From assembly GCA_905214625.1 (NCBI GenBank), contig CAJMMQ010000005.1, positions 42,452 through 106,451 of the forward strand: a stretch of 64,000 bases of DNA. The letters run 5' to 3'. The stretch's first letter is position 1. Every line of letters starts with the position of its first letter. This document shows positions 38,206 to 47,025 of the stretch, piece after piece. The position numbers were made by a program, and so were the translations under genes. The notes under the pieces were generated by a model. The model was not told where the DNA came from and did not search any database. It worked only from the letters and a program-made list of their open reading frames with translations. Origin of the DNA: an uncultured bacterium. GTDB taxonomy: Bacteria > Bacteroidota > Bacteroidia > Bacteroidales > Bacteroidaceae.

Positions 38206-39690
38206 ATGAACAATAAAACAAGAATACCAAATCCTGCTGTTGCAATCACGCCGCTGGCAGTGCTTGTAGCCCTGCTGGCAATGGTAATACCAACCTTCGG
38301 AGGCGACGCACTATTAGGCGGAAGTCAGGTGTCGCTGCTCATAGCCTCGGCTGTTTGTGTGGGCATAGCAATGATAAAATACAATTACAAGTGGAGCGTG
38401 CTCGAGGAAGGAATGGCCAAGAACATAAAGAAGGTTACTCCTGCCATTATTATACTTCTGCTCATTGGCGCCATATCCGGCACATGGATGCTGAGCGGAG
38501 TTGTGCCTACTCTGATATACTACGGCCTGCAAATCCTCACACCGCAGTTCTTTCTTACATCGTGCTGCATAATTTGCGCCATTGTGTCTGTCATCACAGG
38601 CAGCTCATGGACCACCATTGCCACTATAGGCATGGCACTGCTGGGCATAGGCAAGGCACAAGGATTCGACGAGGGATGGATTGCGGGAGCAATAATATCG
38701 GGAGCCTATTTCGGCGACAAGATTTCGCCGCTGTCAGACACGACAGTGCTGGCATCGTCAACAACGGGCACAAAGCTGTTTACCCACATACGCTATATGC
38801 TCATAACCACCGTGCCGTCGATAATAATTACTCTCGGCATATTTACCGTGGCAGGACTTGCCATGAGCCACAGCGGAAACGAGCAGAGCGAGCTGTTTGC
38901 CGGCACGCTGGCACAGACATTCAACCTGTCGCCGTGGCTTCTGCTGGTACCTGTCATTACGGCTTGTCTCATTCTTGCCAAGCTGCCAACCATCATTACG
39001 CTATTTATCTCGTCTGTGATAGCCGGAATATGCGTTCTGCTGTTCCAGCCTCACATTCTTCTGCAGATAGTAGACGGCAACGTTCTCGACTTCGCAACAG
39101 GCTTTAAGGCCCTGATGACGTCAATATTCGGAAGTATATCCCTCTCAACGGGCCATGCCGAGATAGACGCTCTTGTGGCTACAAGGGGCATGCGCGGCAT
39201 GATGGACACCATCTGGCTGATAATCTGTGCCATGTGTTTCGGCGGCGTAATGTCGGCAAGCAACATGATAAGCAGCATAACCAATCTTTTCGTGCGTTTT
39301 GTACGCGAACCCGTTAGTGCCGTGTGCTCTACTGTGGGCGCAGGACTCTTTTTCAATACCTGCACTGCCGACCAATATCTGTCTATCATACTTACAGGCA
39401 ACCTGTTTAAAGACCTTTACCAAAGCCGCAGACTGGAAAGCAGACTGCTTAGCCGTACTGTAGAAGACTCGGTTACAGTAACATCCGTGCTCATACCATG
39501 GAACTCATGCGGAATGACTCAGGCAACAGTGCTTGGAGTAGGCACTCTGACCTACCTGCCCTATTGCTTCTTTAACATACTCAGTCCGCTGATGTCCATC
39601 CTTGTTGCCTTCACAGGCTTTAAGATAAAACGGCTGATTACGCCAACAAGCGACGAAGTTGGCGTTGAAGCAATAAAGCAGACAGCATAA
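38206..39690 (+). CDS. NhaC-family Na+/H+ antiporter
   Basis: 494 residues, about 11-12 membrane helices. GALSGTWMLSGVVPTLIYYG-like stretch near 90, SSWTTIATIGMALLGIG near 138, GAYFGDKISPLSDTTVLAS near 169 (the family's conserved Asp-containing segment), and NTCTADQYLSIILTGN near 393. Start at 38206 chosen since an upstream frame would begin in the -7 box. Inner membrane; may exchange Na+ or amino-acid-linked anions for H+. Confidence 0.88.
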   Translation: MNNKTRIPNPAVAITPLAVLVALLAMVIPTFGGDALLGGSQVSLLIASAVCVGIAMIKYNYKWSVLEEGMAKNIKKVTPAIIILLLIGAISGTWMLSGVVPTLIYYGLQILTPQFFLTSCCIICAIVSVITGSSWTTIATIGMALLGIGKAQGFDEGWIAGAIISGAYFGDKISPLSDTTVLASSTTGTKLFTHIRYMLITTVPSIIITLGIFTVAGLAMSHSGNEQSELFAGTLAQTFNLSPWLLLVPVITACLILAKLPTIITLFISSVIAGICVLLFQPHILLQIVDGNVLDFATGFKALMTSIFGSISLSTGHAEIDALVATRGMRGMMDTIWLIICAMCFGGVMSASNMISSITNLFVRFVREPVSAVCSTVGAGLFFNTCTADQYLSIILTGNLFKDLYQSRRLESRLLSRTVEDSVTVTSVLIPWNSCGMTQATVLGVGTLTYLPYCFFNILSPLMSILVAFTGFKIKRLITPTSDEVGVEAIKQTA

Positions 39691-39737
39691 TCACTTGAAA
39701 TAAACTTCAAAATTAGCACATACCGCAATAACAACGC

Positions 39738-39805
39738 ACGACAGAAGCTATCCGACACATGACCGGCCGTTATCATACAGCCCCATGCCGGTAAACTTCT
39801 GTCGT
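39738..39805. terminator. Nested bidirectional terminator
   Basis: ACGACAGAAG (39738-39747) with CTTCTGTCGT (39796-39805), inside it ACCGGC (39762-39767) with GCCGGT (39787-39792). Lies between the convergent NhaC and outer-membrane protein genes. Confidence 0.7.
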
Positions 39806-39902
39806 TTCAGAAAATTGCCATAAGGCATTGCCTATCACTGCAATTGTCTTACATATCCCTAATCATGTCAGATATGAATGTGTTTTTGCACTTTTTGTTG
39901 TA

Positions 39903-40586
39903 TCAGAACACATATCCAAGAGTTAGACGCAGACTATTGTTGTTGATTTTATAATAGTTGTCCTGATTAATCAACCCACGCATATATCCGGCCGAAATCA
40001 CATAATGGTCTTTCACGGCCAGCTTAAGTTCTGCGCTACAGCCAAAGTCCCATCTCTTCATCGGTGAAATTGAATATGCAGCAGTCTTACTATTGGTGTA
40101 TCCGTCATAGGGTTTCCAACTCTCTGTAGTAGTTTCTGGCTTTGACGTGTCGCCGATGTTTGATACGATGTCACCTTTAAATGAGTCGACACCATAACGC
40201 CCATAAACCCCAACCATAGGAGTAAGCGATATGCTGCTGCCCAACCTGAAGGTATAGCCCACTTTCAGAGGTATCTCGAGCGACATTGTCTTCACGTTAA
40301 CCTCGCTGAACTTCATCTCTACCGGATAGTATTCCGTCAATGCGCTGAACTGTCCGTTAGATACAAGCAGGCTTAAACCAGACATCAAGGCAATATTATT
40401 ATTGAATGTATAAGCAATGTCGCCGCCTACAACAAATCCTGATTTCATCTTTGACTCATCAAACGGAGGATTGTTCTTTGCTGAATACCATAAAAAGTCT
40501 GTTCCTGCATGTACACCAAACTTCAATTCCTGAGCGCTGGCATGCAGAGCTGCGACGCATAGCACTAATAATAAAATCTTTTTCAT
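39903..40586 (-). CDS. Small outer-membrane beta-barrel protein
   Basis: 227 residues. Signal peptide MKKILLLVLCVAALHASAQ, then an 8-stranded-type barrel: LKFGVHAGTDFLWY, FVVGGDIAYTFNNNIALMSGLSLL, LEIPLKVGYTFRL and the ending NNNSLRLTLGYVF with a terminal Phe. Matches the Bacteroidetes outer-membrane barrel type PF13568. An ATG 6 bp upstream (40592) is possible. The lipoprotein gene ends 16-22 bp upstream, so the two share one transcript and may act together at the outer membrane. Confidence 0.82.
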   Translation of the reverse strand: MKKILLLVLCVAALHASAQELKFGVHAGTDFLWYSAKNNPPFDESKMKSGFVVGGDIAYTFNNNIALMSGLSLLVSNGQFSALTEYYPVEMKFSEVNVKTMSLEIPLKVGYTFRLGSSISLTPMVGVYGRYGVDSFKGDIVSNIGDTSKPETTTESWKPYDGYTNSKTAAYSISPMKRWDFGCSAELKLAVKDHYVISAGYMRGLINQDNYYKINNNSLRLTLGYVF

Positions 40587-40608
40587 GTTCATTTTTATTT
40601 ATTGTATA

Positions 40609-41679
40609 TTATTGTATCTTCAAACTAATTTTACAAATTTTAGCCTTACTCAATAAACATTTCGGAACAATATGCCCTTCTATTGTCTCATTTAATTGGT
40701 TTCCTTTACTATCATGTTCAGATGTCATATCTGTCCACGTTCTAATTTCACCTGTTATTGATTGTCCATTTACTATACCTAATATAATATTGAACCCATT
40801 ACTTACATTATTCGTAAAAATGTATCTTGGAAGACGTTGACTTATTACAGCCGCACCAATTTGGCATTGATATTTGAAATTTGAACTTAGATATGAATCA
40901 AAGAAATATTGGCGATGGGGATCGTTCTTCCAACCATACCACATTTTTTTGCGTGTATACATTTGTACCCATAAATTTCGTCCTTTCAAATAAGCATTAA
41001 AATACACCTTTTTATTCTTTTTCGGACTATAAACAAAATGATTTACATCCTCTGTTGCACAAATTGATATACCATTATCATAATCACGAAAAACTGTTGA
41101 AGCATTCTCTACTATTTCAGGTAATTTATTTCGCAACCTCAATGAAAAGATTTTCTTCCCTATTACAACTTGCATTGTTTCATTAACTAGATAAGAATTT
41201 ATATTATCGCCATCAGGTACATACAAAGACAAATCTGTTGTATCTACATAATTTTTAATAAGCAATCCGTTATATTTTTCAACATATTGAGCATATAACC
41301 TCCTAAAAGACTGTTCATCTATCGCAATTTTTCCGATGTTTTCAAGTTCCGTATCTGCATCATATGACACATTATGTAAATTTCTAAAACCTAAATTTTC
41401 TATAACCTTTTGTTTTTCATCATCAGAAATATTCTCCAATGAATTCTTAAAATTCAAGAAGCTGTGCTCATCATTAAAACTTAACACTAGTTTTGAACTA
41501 TCAATACCAACACTATTACGCGTAATAGGAAATATTTCTCCTTTATCAACAAGCACAACTTTAGGTTGCATTGAACCACAATTACTCGTGCTATCCAAAG
41601 ATAGCATTTGATCGTCCTGACTACATGATATCATCAATAAAGTCAAGAATCCAACAAAAAATAAATTACTTTTTTTCAT
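40609..41679 (-). CDS. AT-rich lipoprotein of unknown function
   Basis: 356 residues. Lipoprotein signal MKKSNLFFVGFLTLLMISCSQDD. No domain recognised; the central part has NFKNSLENISDDEKQKVIENLGF and a beta-rich C-terminal half (VYFNAYLKGRNLWVQMYTRKK; YQCQIGAAVISQRLPRYIF). Base composition is clearly more AT-rich than the flanking genes (many AAT, ATA, TTA codons), which may reflect transfer. First gene of a two-gene unit with the outer-membrane barrel, behind a perfect promoter. Confidence 0.8.
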   Translation of the reverse strand: MKKSNLFFVGFLTLLMISCSQDDQMLSLDSTSNCGSMQPKVVLVDKGEIFPITRNSVGIDSSKLVLSFNDEHSFLNFKNSLENISDDEKQKVIENLGFRNLHNVSYDADTELENIGKIAIDEQSFRRLYAQYVEKYNGLLIKNYVDTTDLSLYVPDGDNINSYLVNETMQVVIGKKIFSLRLRNKLPEIVENASTVFRDYDNGISICATEDVNHFVYSPKKNKKVYFNAYLKGRNLWVQMYTRKKMWYGWKNDPHRQYFFDSYLSSNFKYQCQIGAAVISQRLPRYIFTNNVSNGFNIILGIVNGQSITGEIRTWTDMTSEHDSKGNQLNETIEGHIVPKCLLSKAKICKISLKIQ

Positions 41680-41703
41680 ATTGCATTAAAATTTAAACGA
41701 CCG

Positions 41704-41735
41704 CAAAGGTATACAAACGCATACAAACCTGCAAA
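41704..41735 (-). promoter_or_regulatory. Promoter of the lipoprotein/barrel unit
   Basis: Minus strand TTTG (41732-41735), 20 nt, TACCTTTG (41704-41711). The word ATACAAAC recurs three times around it. Confidence 0.75.
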
Positions 41736-41796
41736 CAGCGCGGACAAAATCAATTTTCGGTAATCACTGAAAATCAATAAGTTACATAAACAAAAA

Positions 41797-41822
41797 CGGA
41801 CAAAATCACTTGATTTTGTCCG
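41797..41822 (-). terminator. Terminator containing the TPR regulator's stop codon
   Basis: CGGACAAAATCA (41797-41808) pairs perfectly with 41811-41822, 2-nt centre. The TGA stop (41806-41808) is inside the stem. The left-arm sequence recurs at 41741-41752. Confidence 0.6.
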
Positions 41823-43497
41823 CTATATCAATAGTATTGACATCACATCGCAACTTATTAAGTGCCCTGTTGCGCGTTTTGCGGTAAGCTTCGTCCGAGA
41901 GACCAAGCATGTATTTTATTGCATTTTCATCTTTACCCATATTGCGCAATACGCAATATAACTTTTCCTGAATAGTAAGTTTGCAGCCTTCAAGGCCTTC
42001 AATACGATGAACGAATGCAACATCAATAATCCGATAGCATTCTATAAGCGATTCACGTTCACTCTTATTGAGTTGTGAAATATTCTGATCACACATCACA
42101 CTATAAAAATAATGCAACCCCTGCTCTATCTCATCAAGACGTGTTGAATAACCGTTTAATTCTTCTTTGCTTACAGACAGGCGACTGTTCAGCTTGTTTA
42201 TGGCCATCTGTTTTTCACTGATAATAGCTTTAAGTTCCTCCGTCTTATCCATAACAGACTTTTCACTGTCATCTTTTATCTTATTTATCCTTATCTGCAT
42301 TTGCAGCAGGTCGTTTTTCAGAGCACTAATCTGCGCTGCGCGCTTACGCAGCCTTCGCCCGGAAATAACAAACGATGAAAGCACCAATGTTATAACAACA
42401 AAACCAATAAAAACTATCAAGGCTATTTTGCGCCTTGCAAAACGCCTGACAACCTCGCTGTCGTATTTCCGCCACATGTCTGTTGCAAATTCCACATCAA
42501 GCTGTTTGTCTACAACGGTCATTATCGAGTCGCGCTTTAGCCTCATGGCATATGCATCCTTAAATCTGCCCTTCTCTGCATAATATTCACTAAGCGAATT
42601 GTACAGCCAGATATTAGACCTTGCATTGTCTGAAGACATTAAAGCACCAATAATTGAAAAAGCTTCATCATCACGCCCCGTCTTTAGATATAAATCGGCC
42701 AGCAAATTCAATGTACGCCAATCGGTGCCGCCTGCTATTGATTTTTTCAACAGATGTTCAGCCAAACTCACGTCGCCGTGTCTCACATGCATCTGCATAA
42801 AAGCTACCTTATTATAAACTCTGTTCATACCTGGTACAACACTATCGGGAATACACATCACGGCCATACCTACATAAAGCATCATACTATCACGCTGCCC
42901 TGCCAGCCCCATGGCAAGCGCCATGGCGTTATATCCCCGCATACGCCATTCCCCATCTGTCGTACATACAGACAAACTGTTCAACAACCGTGCATAACGC
43001 AGGGCATTTATAGTATCGTTCTGCTTTATATTCAAAACGGCCAGACGCTCATATATGCGCATGGCAACAAGCGTGTCGCTAACATCTTTAATCAGTCGTT
43101 CCGCTTTCACAAAATCATTCTCAACGCTAACCAAAGGAGCTCCACTCCTAAGCCGTATTGTCCCCATATACAACCAACAACGCTGCAACATTGGTTTATT
43201 GCCGACTTTTCCATAATAAGCTATACTATGCGACAACGGCACCGTGTCTGTTTTCATTGTCTGCTTATTCAACACATATGACATCAACATACCATAATAC
43301 GCAACATTATCTTCTGATGATACATCATAAGAAGTCATCGAATACAATATGTTGTAAGCAGAATCGGGATTGACGTCTGAAAGGCTGTCAGCAACTTTAA
43401 GCATGGACGAAGAACGTCCGTGATTGCAAGACACGGCCATAAACATTACTGCAATGATGATGAAAAAATATTCAAACCGACAAACAATTGTTCTCAT
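41806..43497 (-). CDS. Membrane-anchored TPR protein with C-terminal helix-turn-helix
   Basis: 563 residues. Lipoprotein-like signal (FEYFFIIIAVMFMAVSC), then tetratricopeptide-type helices (~40-330: VNPDSAYNILYSM; YEKGRFKDAYAMRLKRD), a membrane segment (~358-380: IALIVFIGFVVITLVLSSFVI), a coiled coil (~385-455) and a C-terminal helical domain (ELIQEKLYCVLRNMGKDENAIKYMLGLSDEAYRKTRNRALNKL-like) resembling a LuxR-type HTH. This is the layout of Bacteroidetes one-component membrane regulators. Start at 43497 begins the signal segment. Targets unknown. The NUC1 gene ends 38 bp upstream. Confidence 0.78.
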   Translation of the reverse strand: MRTIVCRFEYFFIIIAVMFMAVSCNHGRSSSMLKVADSLSDVNPDSAYNILYSMTSYDVSSEDNVAYYGMLMSYVLNKQTMKTDTVPLSHSIAYYGKVGNKPMLQRCWLYMGTIRLRSGAPLVSVENDFVKAERLIKDVSDTLVAMRIYERLAVLNIKQNDTINALRYARLLNSLSVCTTDGEWRMRGYNAMALAMGLAGQRDSMMLYVGMAVMCIPDSVVPGMNRVYNKVAFMQMHVRHGDVSLAEHLLKKSIAGGTDWRTLNLLADLYLKTGRDDEAFSIIGALMSSDNARSNIWLYNSLSEYYAEKGRFKDAYAMRLKRDSIMTVVDKQLDVEFATDMWRKYDSEVVRRFARRKIALIVFIGFVVITLVLSSFVISGRRLRKRAAQISALKNDLLQMQIRINKIKDDSEKSVMDKTEELKAIISEKQMAINKLNSRLSVSKEELNGYSTRLDEIEQGLHYFYSVMCDQNISQLNKSERESLIECYRIIDVAFVHRIEGLEGCKLTIQEKLYCVLRNMGKDENAIKYMLGLSDEAYRKTRNRALNKLRCDVNTIDIADKIK

Positions 43498-43535
43498 AGT
43501 CTTATTTAAAAATATGTGTTGATTAAGTAAAATAT

Positions 43536-44399
43536 TCACCAGTTTGCAATATCAGCCGTAGCCTCAACCTTATTCTCCACATCGTCCGGAAGCGAAGGGA
43601 AGAAGTCGATGCCTGTGATGCGCTCCACCTCGTCTACTGTGTTAACGTATGAATCTTTTGGCCGGTTGCCTGAAGTATTCTTGTAGATAAAGCCTATTGC
43701 CTGCGGATTATCGCCCGTGCGCAGCACTACTTTGAAAAATGCCTCGGGCACAACCACCTTGTTCTTGCCTATTGTCTTGTGCTTACCTTTATATAATATA
43801 GGGCCGCAGACTATATACAGGTCGCCGTATTTCTTAGCCCATTTGCGGCATGCCATCTCCATCTCGTTCCAGTCGCCGCGGTTAAGATTGCCGTTCTGCG
43901 GACACATGTTGGTAAAGAGGAACGACTCTTCCATGGCTTTCTTGCTCCATTTGTTGTCGGCAGCCGGGCACATGTGGCCACGGTCGTAGCCCGAATTATA
44001 GTAGTCCCAGTCTGTTGCGCGCGGCTCCGGCACTTCCGTGTCTTCTGCAAAGTCTACGCCCGAGCGCTTTGCGCTTCCCTCTGTGCGTTCAGCCGTAAGA
44101 TGCCATGCCACCCAGTTCGGCAGCAGAGTGGTCTTGTTATACGATGCCACATACCCTGTGCGCTTCAGTATCTGCTCAGGTGTCCCCTTCGGTGATGTCT
44201 GCATAACCAGCTTGTCATCGGTTTCTGCAGTTCCGGCAGACGCATCACCAACTCCGGCCTCACTGCCTTTATTGTCAAGTTCTTCTATCAGAGCCTTGCC
44301 AACCTCATTGACCAGCGCCCTGTTATTCTTTGCGAAGTCGCACGAACACAGCGCGGCGACCACGACAAATGTAACAAAATAAACTCTAATCTTACTCAT
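43536..44399 (-). CDS. DNA/RNA non-specific endonuclease (NUC1 family) lipoprotein
   Basis: 287 residues. Lipoprotein signal MSKIRVYFVTFVVVAALCSC, low-complexity linker, then a beta-beta-alpha metal nuclease domain with the active-site motif DRGHMCPAAD near residue 137 and FTNMCPQNGNLNRGDWNEME near 160 (Asn metal ligand). Start at 44399 places the signal first. Probably outer-surface or periplasmic; degrades DNA and RNA without sequence preference. It is one of three predicted exported nucleases in the window. Confidence 0.9.
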   Translation of the reverse strand: MSKIRVYFVTFVVVAALCSCDFAKNNRALVNEVGKALIEELDNKGSEAGVGDASAGTAETDDKLVMQTSPKGTPEQILKRTGYVASYNKTTLLPNWVAWHLTAERTEGSAKRSGVDFAEDTEVPEPRATDWDYYNSGYDRGHMCPAADNKWSKKAMEESFLFTNMCPQNGNLNRGDWNEMEMACRKWAKKYGDLYIVCGPILYKGKHKTIGKNKVVVPEAFFKVVLRTGDNPQAIGFIYKNTSGNRPKDSYVNTVDEVERITGIDFFPSLPDDVENKVEATADIANW

Positions 44400-44407
44400 A
44401 GCATCGG

Positions 44408-44439
44408 CGAAGATAGCCATTTATACGGTTATAAACAAG
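44408..44439 (-). promoter_or_regulatory. Promoter of the NUC1 gene
   Basis: Minus strand CTTG (44436-44439), 20 nt, TATCTTCG (44408-44415); same -7 variant as the nfeD promoter. The transcription start would fall about at the ATG, so a near-leaderless message is possible. Confidence 0.45.
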
Positions 44440-44483
44440 AAAATCGGGCTGATTTTACAGCTCCCGCTATAAGACCAGCCCGA
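44439..44483 (-). terminator. Terminator of the 34-codon gene
   Basis: 8-bp stem TCGGGCTG (44444-44451) with CAGCCCGA (44476-44483), 24-nt loop, TTTTC on the minus strand. Confidence 0.65.
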
Positions 44484-44504
44484 CTCTCATATTCTACGTC
44501 AGCT

Positions 44505-44609
44505 TTAAACAGGCATGTTTACGCGTCCGTAGTTGTACATCTTCAAAACGTTCACACAATACTTGTTGAACTTCTTGTTGTCTAAAATCCTGTTAACAAT
44601 CTTTTTCAT
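44505..44609 (-). CDS. Small basic peptide of 34 residues
   Basis: Too short for usual gene callers. Starts MKKIVNRILDNKKFN, continues KYCVNVLKMYNYGRV and ends NMPV with a TAA. Net positive, one Cys, aromatic Tyr-x-Tyr-Gly-Arg near the end. It has a -7 box (44694-44701) 85 bp upstream and an intrinsic terminator 22 bp downstream, so it forms a complete transcription unit. No signal peptide or membrane segment; the N-terminal half could be an amphipathic helix. Function unknown; might be a small regulatory or membrane-associated peptide. Confidence 0.55.
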   Translation of the reverse strand: MKKIVNRILDNKKFNKYCVNVLKMYNYGRVNMPV

Positions 44610-44693
44610 AATCTTTTTACCTTTCCTATTTTTAGGTTTCACATGTAGGATGCATCTTCACATCCTTGTTATCCTTTTCCCTTATTTCCATGG

Positions 44694-44701
44694 CAAAGGT
44701 A
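44694..44701 (-). promoter_or_regulatory. -7 element of the 34-codon gene
   Basis: TACCTTTG on the minus strand, the same -7 word used by pyrK and tRNA-His; no good -33 box at 19-21 nt. Confidence 0.5.
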
Positions 44702-44842
44702 ATACCATTTTCAACATGTATGAATGATTTTTGTGGTGAAATTAGCTTATAGTGCCGCTATTTTGACCTGCGTCAAACAGTTTGATTTACATCAACGAAA
44801 ATATGACATAATGACACCTTATATAATAAAATACACTTTTTA

Positions 44843-44874
44843 TTTGCTCATTATCCGCACTTATATTATTTTTG
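44843..44874 (+). promoter_or_regulatory. Promoter of aguA-aguB
   Basis: TTTG (44843-44846), 20 nt, TATTTTTG (44867-44874): perfect match; 64 bp before the aguA ATG. Confidence 0.75.
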
Positions 44875-44937
44875 TAAAGCAATCAGAAAAGGCATAAGAC
44901 ACTCTGATATTACTTAAATAAAAACCATAAGAACAGC

Positions 44938-45984
44938 ATGAACAACAATGCCATACTGCTGCCTGAATGGGCAAGACAAAGCGCAATACAGCTGACATGG
45001 CCACACACTGGCACCGACTGGCGTGACTATCTTAACGACATTTGTGCCACATACATCGAAATGGCCGACGCCATAACACGATACGAGAAGCTGCTCGTGG
45101 TTGCGCCCGAGCCGCAAAGCGTTGAAAAAGAGCTTAGAAAAAAACTGACAGATTGTCAGATGAGCAACATCGTGTTCCACAAATGTCCCACCAACGACAC
45201 ATGGGCACGCGACCACGGATTCATAACGCTTGAAGACAACGGCACATACAGCCTGCTCGACTTCTGCTTCAACGGCTGGGGCAACAAGTTTGAAGCCGGC
45301 CTGGACAACGCCATCAACCGCAGTCTTTACACCAACGGCATAACAGCGGGAAATTATGTCGCCCATAACGACTTTGTGCTCGAGGGTGGCTCAATAGAGA
45401 GCGACGGCTCAGGCACCGTGCTTACCACAAGCCAGTGTCTGCTCGCACCTCATCGCAACCAGCCTCTTACACGCAATGAAATTGAAGAGAAGCTGAAAAT
45501 AATGCTTCACGCCAAACGTATTCTCTGGATTGACTACGGGCATCTTGAAGGCGACGACACAGACGGGCACATAGACACACTGGTAAGAATAGCTCCAGGC
45601 AACACCTTATTATATGTAGGATGCGACGACAAAAACGACAGCCACTATGACGACCTGAAACTTATGGAAGAGCAGCTGAAAACGCTACTGACGACAGACG
45701 GCAAGCCTTACAGGCTGCTGCGCCTGCCCATGCCTGAGCCTATATACGACGACGGCGACCGGCTTCCGGCCACATACGCCAACTATGTGATAGTGAACGG
45801 CGCCGTGATTTATCCTACATACAATCAGCCTGACAACGATGCTGAAGCCGAAAGAGTAATCAAAGCGGCCTTTCCCGACAGAGACATCATAGGCATCGAC
45901 AGCCGCACCGTAATACGCCAGCACGGCTCGCTGCACTGCTGCACGATGCAGCTTTATTGCGACATTAACGGCAAAAAAGGCTAA
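44938..45984 (+). CDS. aguA: Agmatine deiminase
   Basis: 348 residues, peptidylarginine deiminase-like fold. Hydrolyses agmatine to N-carbamoylputrescine. LPEWARQSAIQLTWPHTGTDW at the N-terminus, NDTWARDHGFI near 84, LEGGSIESDG near 146, GDDTDGHIDTLVRI near 207 (Asp/His) and the C-terminal GSLHCCTMQ with the nucleophilic Cys. The next gene encodes the second enzyme of the route, so the pair makes putrescine from agmatine. Cytoplasmic. Confidence 0.95.
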   Translation: MNNNAILLPEWARQSAIQLTWPHTGTDWRDYLNDICATYIEMADAITRYEKLLVVAPEPQSVEKELRKKLTDCQMSNIVFHKCPTNDTWARDHGFITLEDNGTYSLLDFCFNGWGNKFEAGLDNAINRSLYTNGITAGNYVAHNDFVLEGGSIESDGSGTVLTTSQCLLAPHRNQPLTRNEIEEKLKIMLHAKRILWIDYGHLEGDDTDGHIDTLVRIAPGNTLLYVGCDDKNDSHYDDLKLMEEQLKTLLTTDGKPYRLLRLPMPEPIYDDGDRLPATYANYVIVNGAVIYPTYNQPDNDAEAERVIKAAFPDRDIIGIDSRTVIRQHGSLHCCTMQLYCDINGKKG

Positions 45985-46077
45985 AAACAGATAAGCATGA
46001 AGGCAAAGCCTCATTAAGACAATACTTATGACACAGCCATAATGCCCATAAATAAGACAAATCAACAATAAAAGATA

Positions 46078-46953
46078 ATGAAAACAGGAATAATTCAACA
46101 GCACAACACGGCTGACAAAAAATACAACATGCAGCGACTTGCCGAAAGCATAAAGGCACTTGCAGCTGAAGGAGCAGAACTCATAGTATTACAAGAGCTG
46201 CACAACTCGCTGTATTTCTGTCAGGTAGAAAGCGTTAACAACTTCGACCTGGCCGAGCCGATACCCGGTCCGTCAACCGAATTTTTCGGCAATCTGGCCA
46301 AAGAACTTAAAGTGGTAATCGTCACTTCGCTATTTGAGAGGCGTGCGTCCGGACTGTATCACAACACGGCCGTGGTGATAGAACGCGACGGAACAATAGC
46401 AGGAAAATACCGAAAGATGCACATTCCTGACGACCCGGCATATTACGAAAAGTTTTATTTCACGCCCGGCGACCTGGGTTTCCACCCCATAGACACTTCT
46501 GTTGGACGTCTCGGCGTACTCGTATGCTGGGATCAGTGGTATCCCGAGGCAGCCCGCCTGATGGCTCTGCAGGGGGCACAGATACTTATCTATCCAACGG
46601 CCATTGGCTTTGAAAGTTCTGACGAGCCAGCCGAACAGCAGCGTCAGCGTGAGGCATGGACAACAGTGCAGCGCGGACATGCCGTTGCCAACGGACTGCC
46701 AGTGGTGGCCGTAAACCGTGTGGGACATGAAACCGACCCGTCGGGCATGACCGGAGGGATTGAGTTCTGGGGCAGTTCGTTCGTTGCTGGGCCGCAGGGT
46801 GAGCTGCTCTATAGGGCTTCCGACCACGATGAAGAGTGCAAGATTGTAAACATTGACCTTGCCCACAGCGAGCAGGTGCGCCGATGGTGGCCTTTCCTTC
46901 GCGACCGCCGAATAGACAAATACACTGACATAGTGAAGCGTTTTATCGACTGA
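46078..46953 (+). CDS. aguB: N-carbamoylputrescine amidase
   Basis: 291 residues, nitrilase fold. Converts N-carbamoylputrescine to putrescine, CO2 and ammonia. Catalytic Glu in VLQELHNSLY near residue 41, Lys in YRKMHIPDDPAYYEKFYF near 120, Cys in VLVCWDQWYPEAARLMA near 156. Ninety-three bp after aguA with no terminator between, same operon. Confidence 0.95.
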   Translation: MKTGIIQQHNTADKKYNMQRLAESIKALAAEGAELIVLQELHNSLYFCQVESVNNFDLAEPIPGPSTEFFGNLAKELKVVIVTSLFERRASGLYHNTAVVIERDGTIAGKYRKMHIPDDPAYYEKFYFTPGDLGFHPIDTSVGRLGVLVCWDQWYPEAARLMALQGAQILIYPTAIGFESSDEPAEQQRQREAWTTVQRGHAVANGLPVVAVNRVGHETDPSGMTGGIEFWGSSFVAGPQGELLYRASDHDEECKIVNIDLAHSEQVRRWWPFLRDRRIDKYTDIVKRFID

Positions 46954-47025
46954 GGCATCACACCATGACATTAAATTCATAATGCCATATATGCCTCATT
47001 TGTCTCATAAATAATTAAAACAGCA

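Noticed and set aside
44533..44727. 64-codon plus-strand open frame
   Set aside because: Antisense to the better supported 34-codon gene and made mostly of Phe/Leu/Ile.
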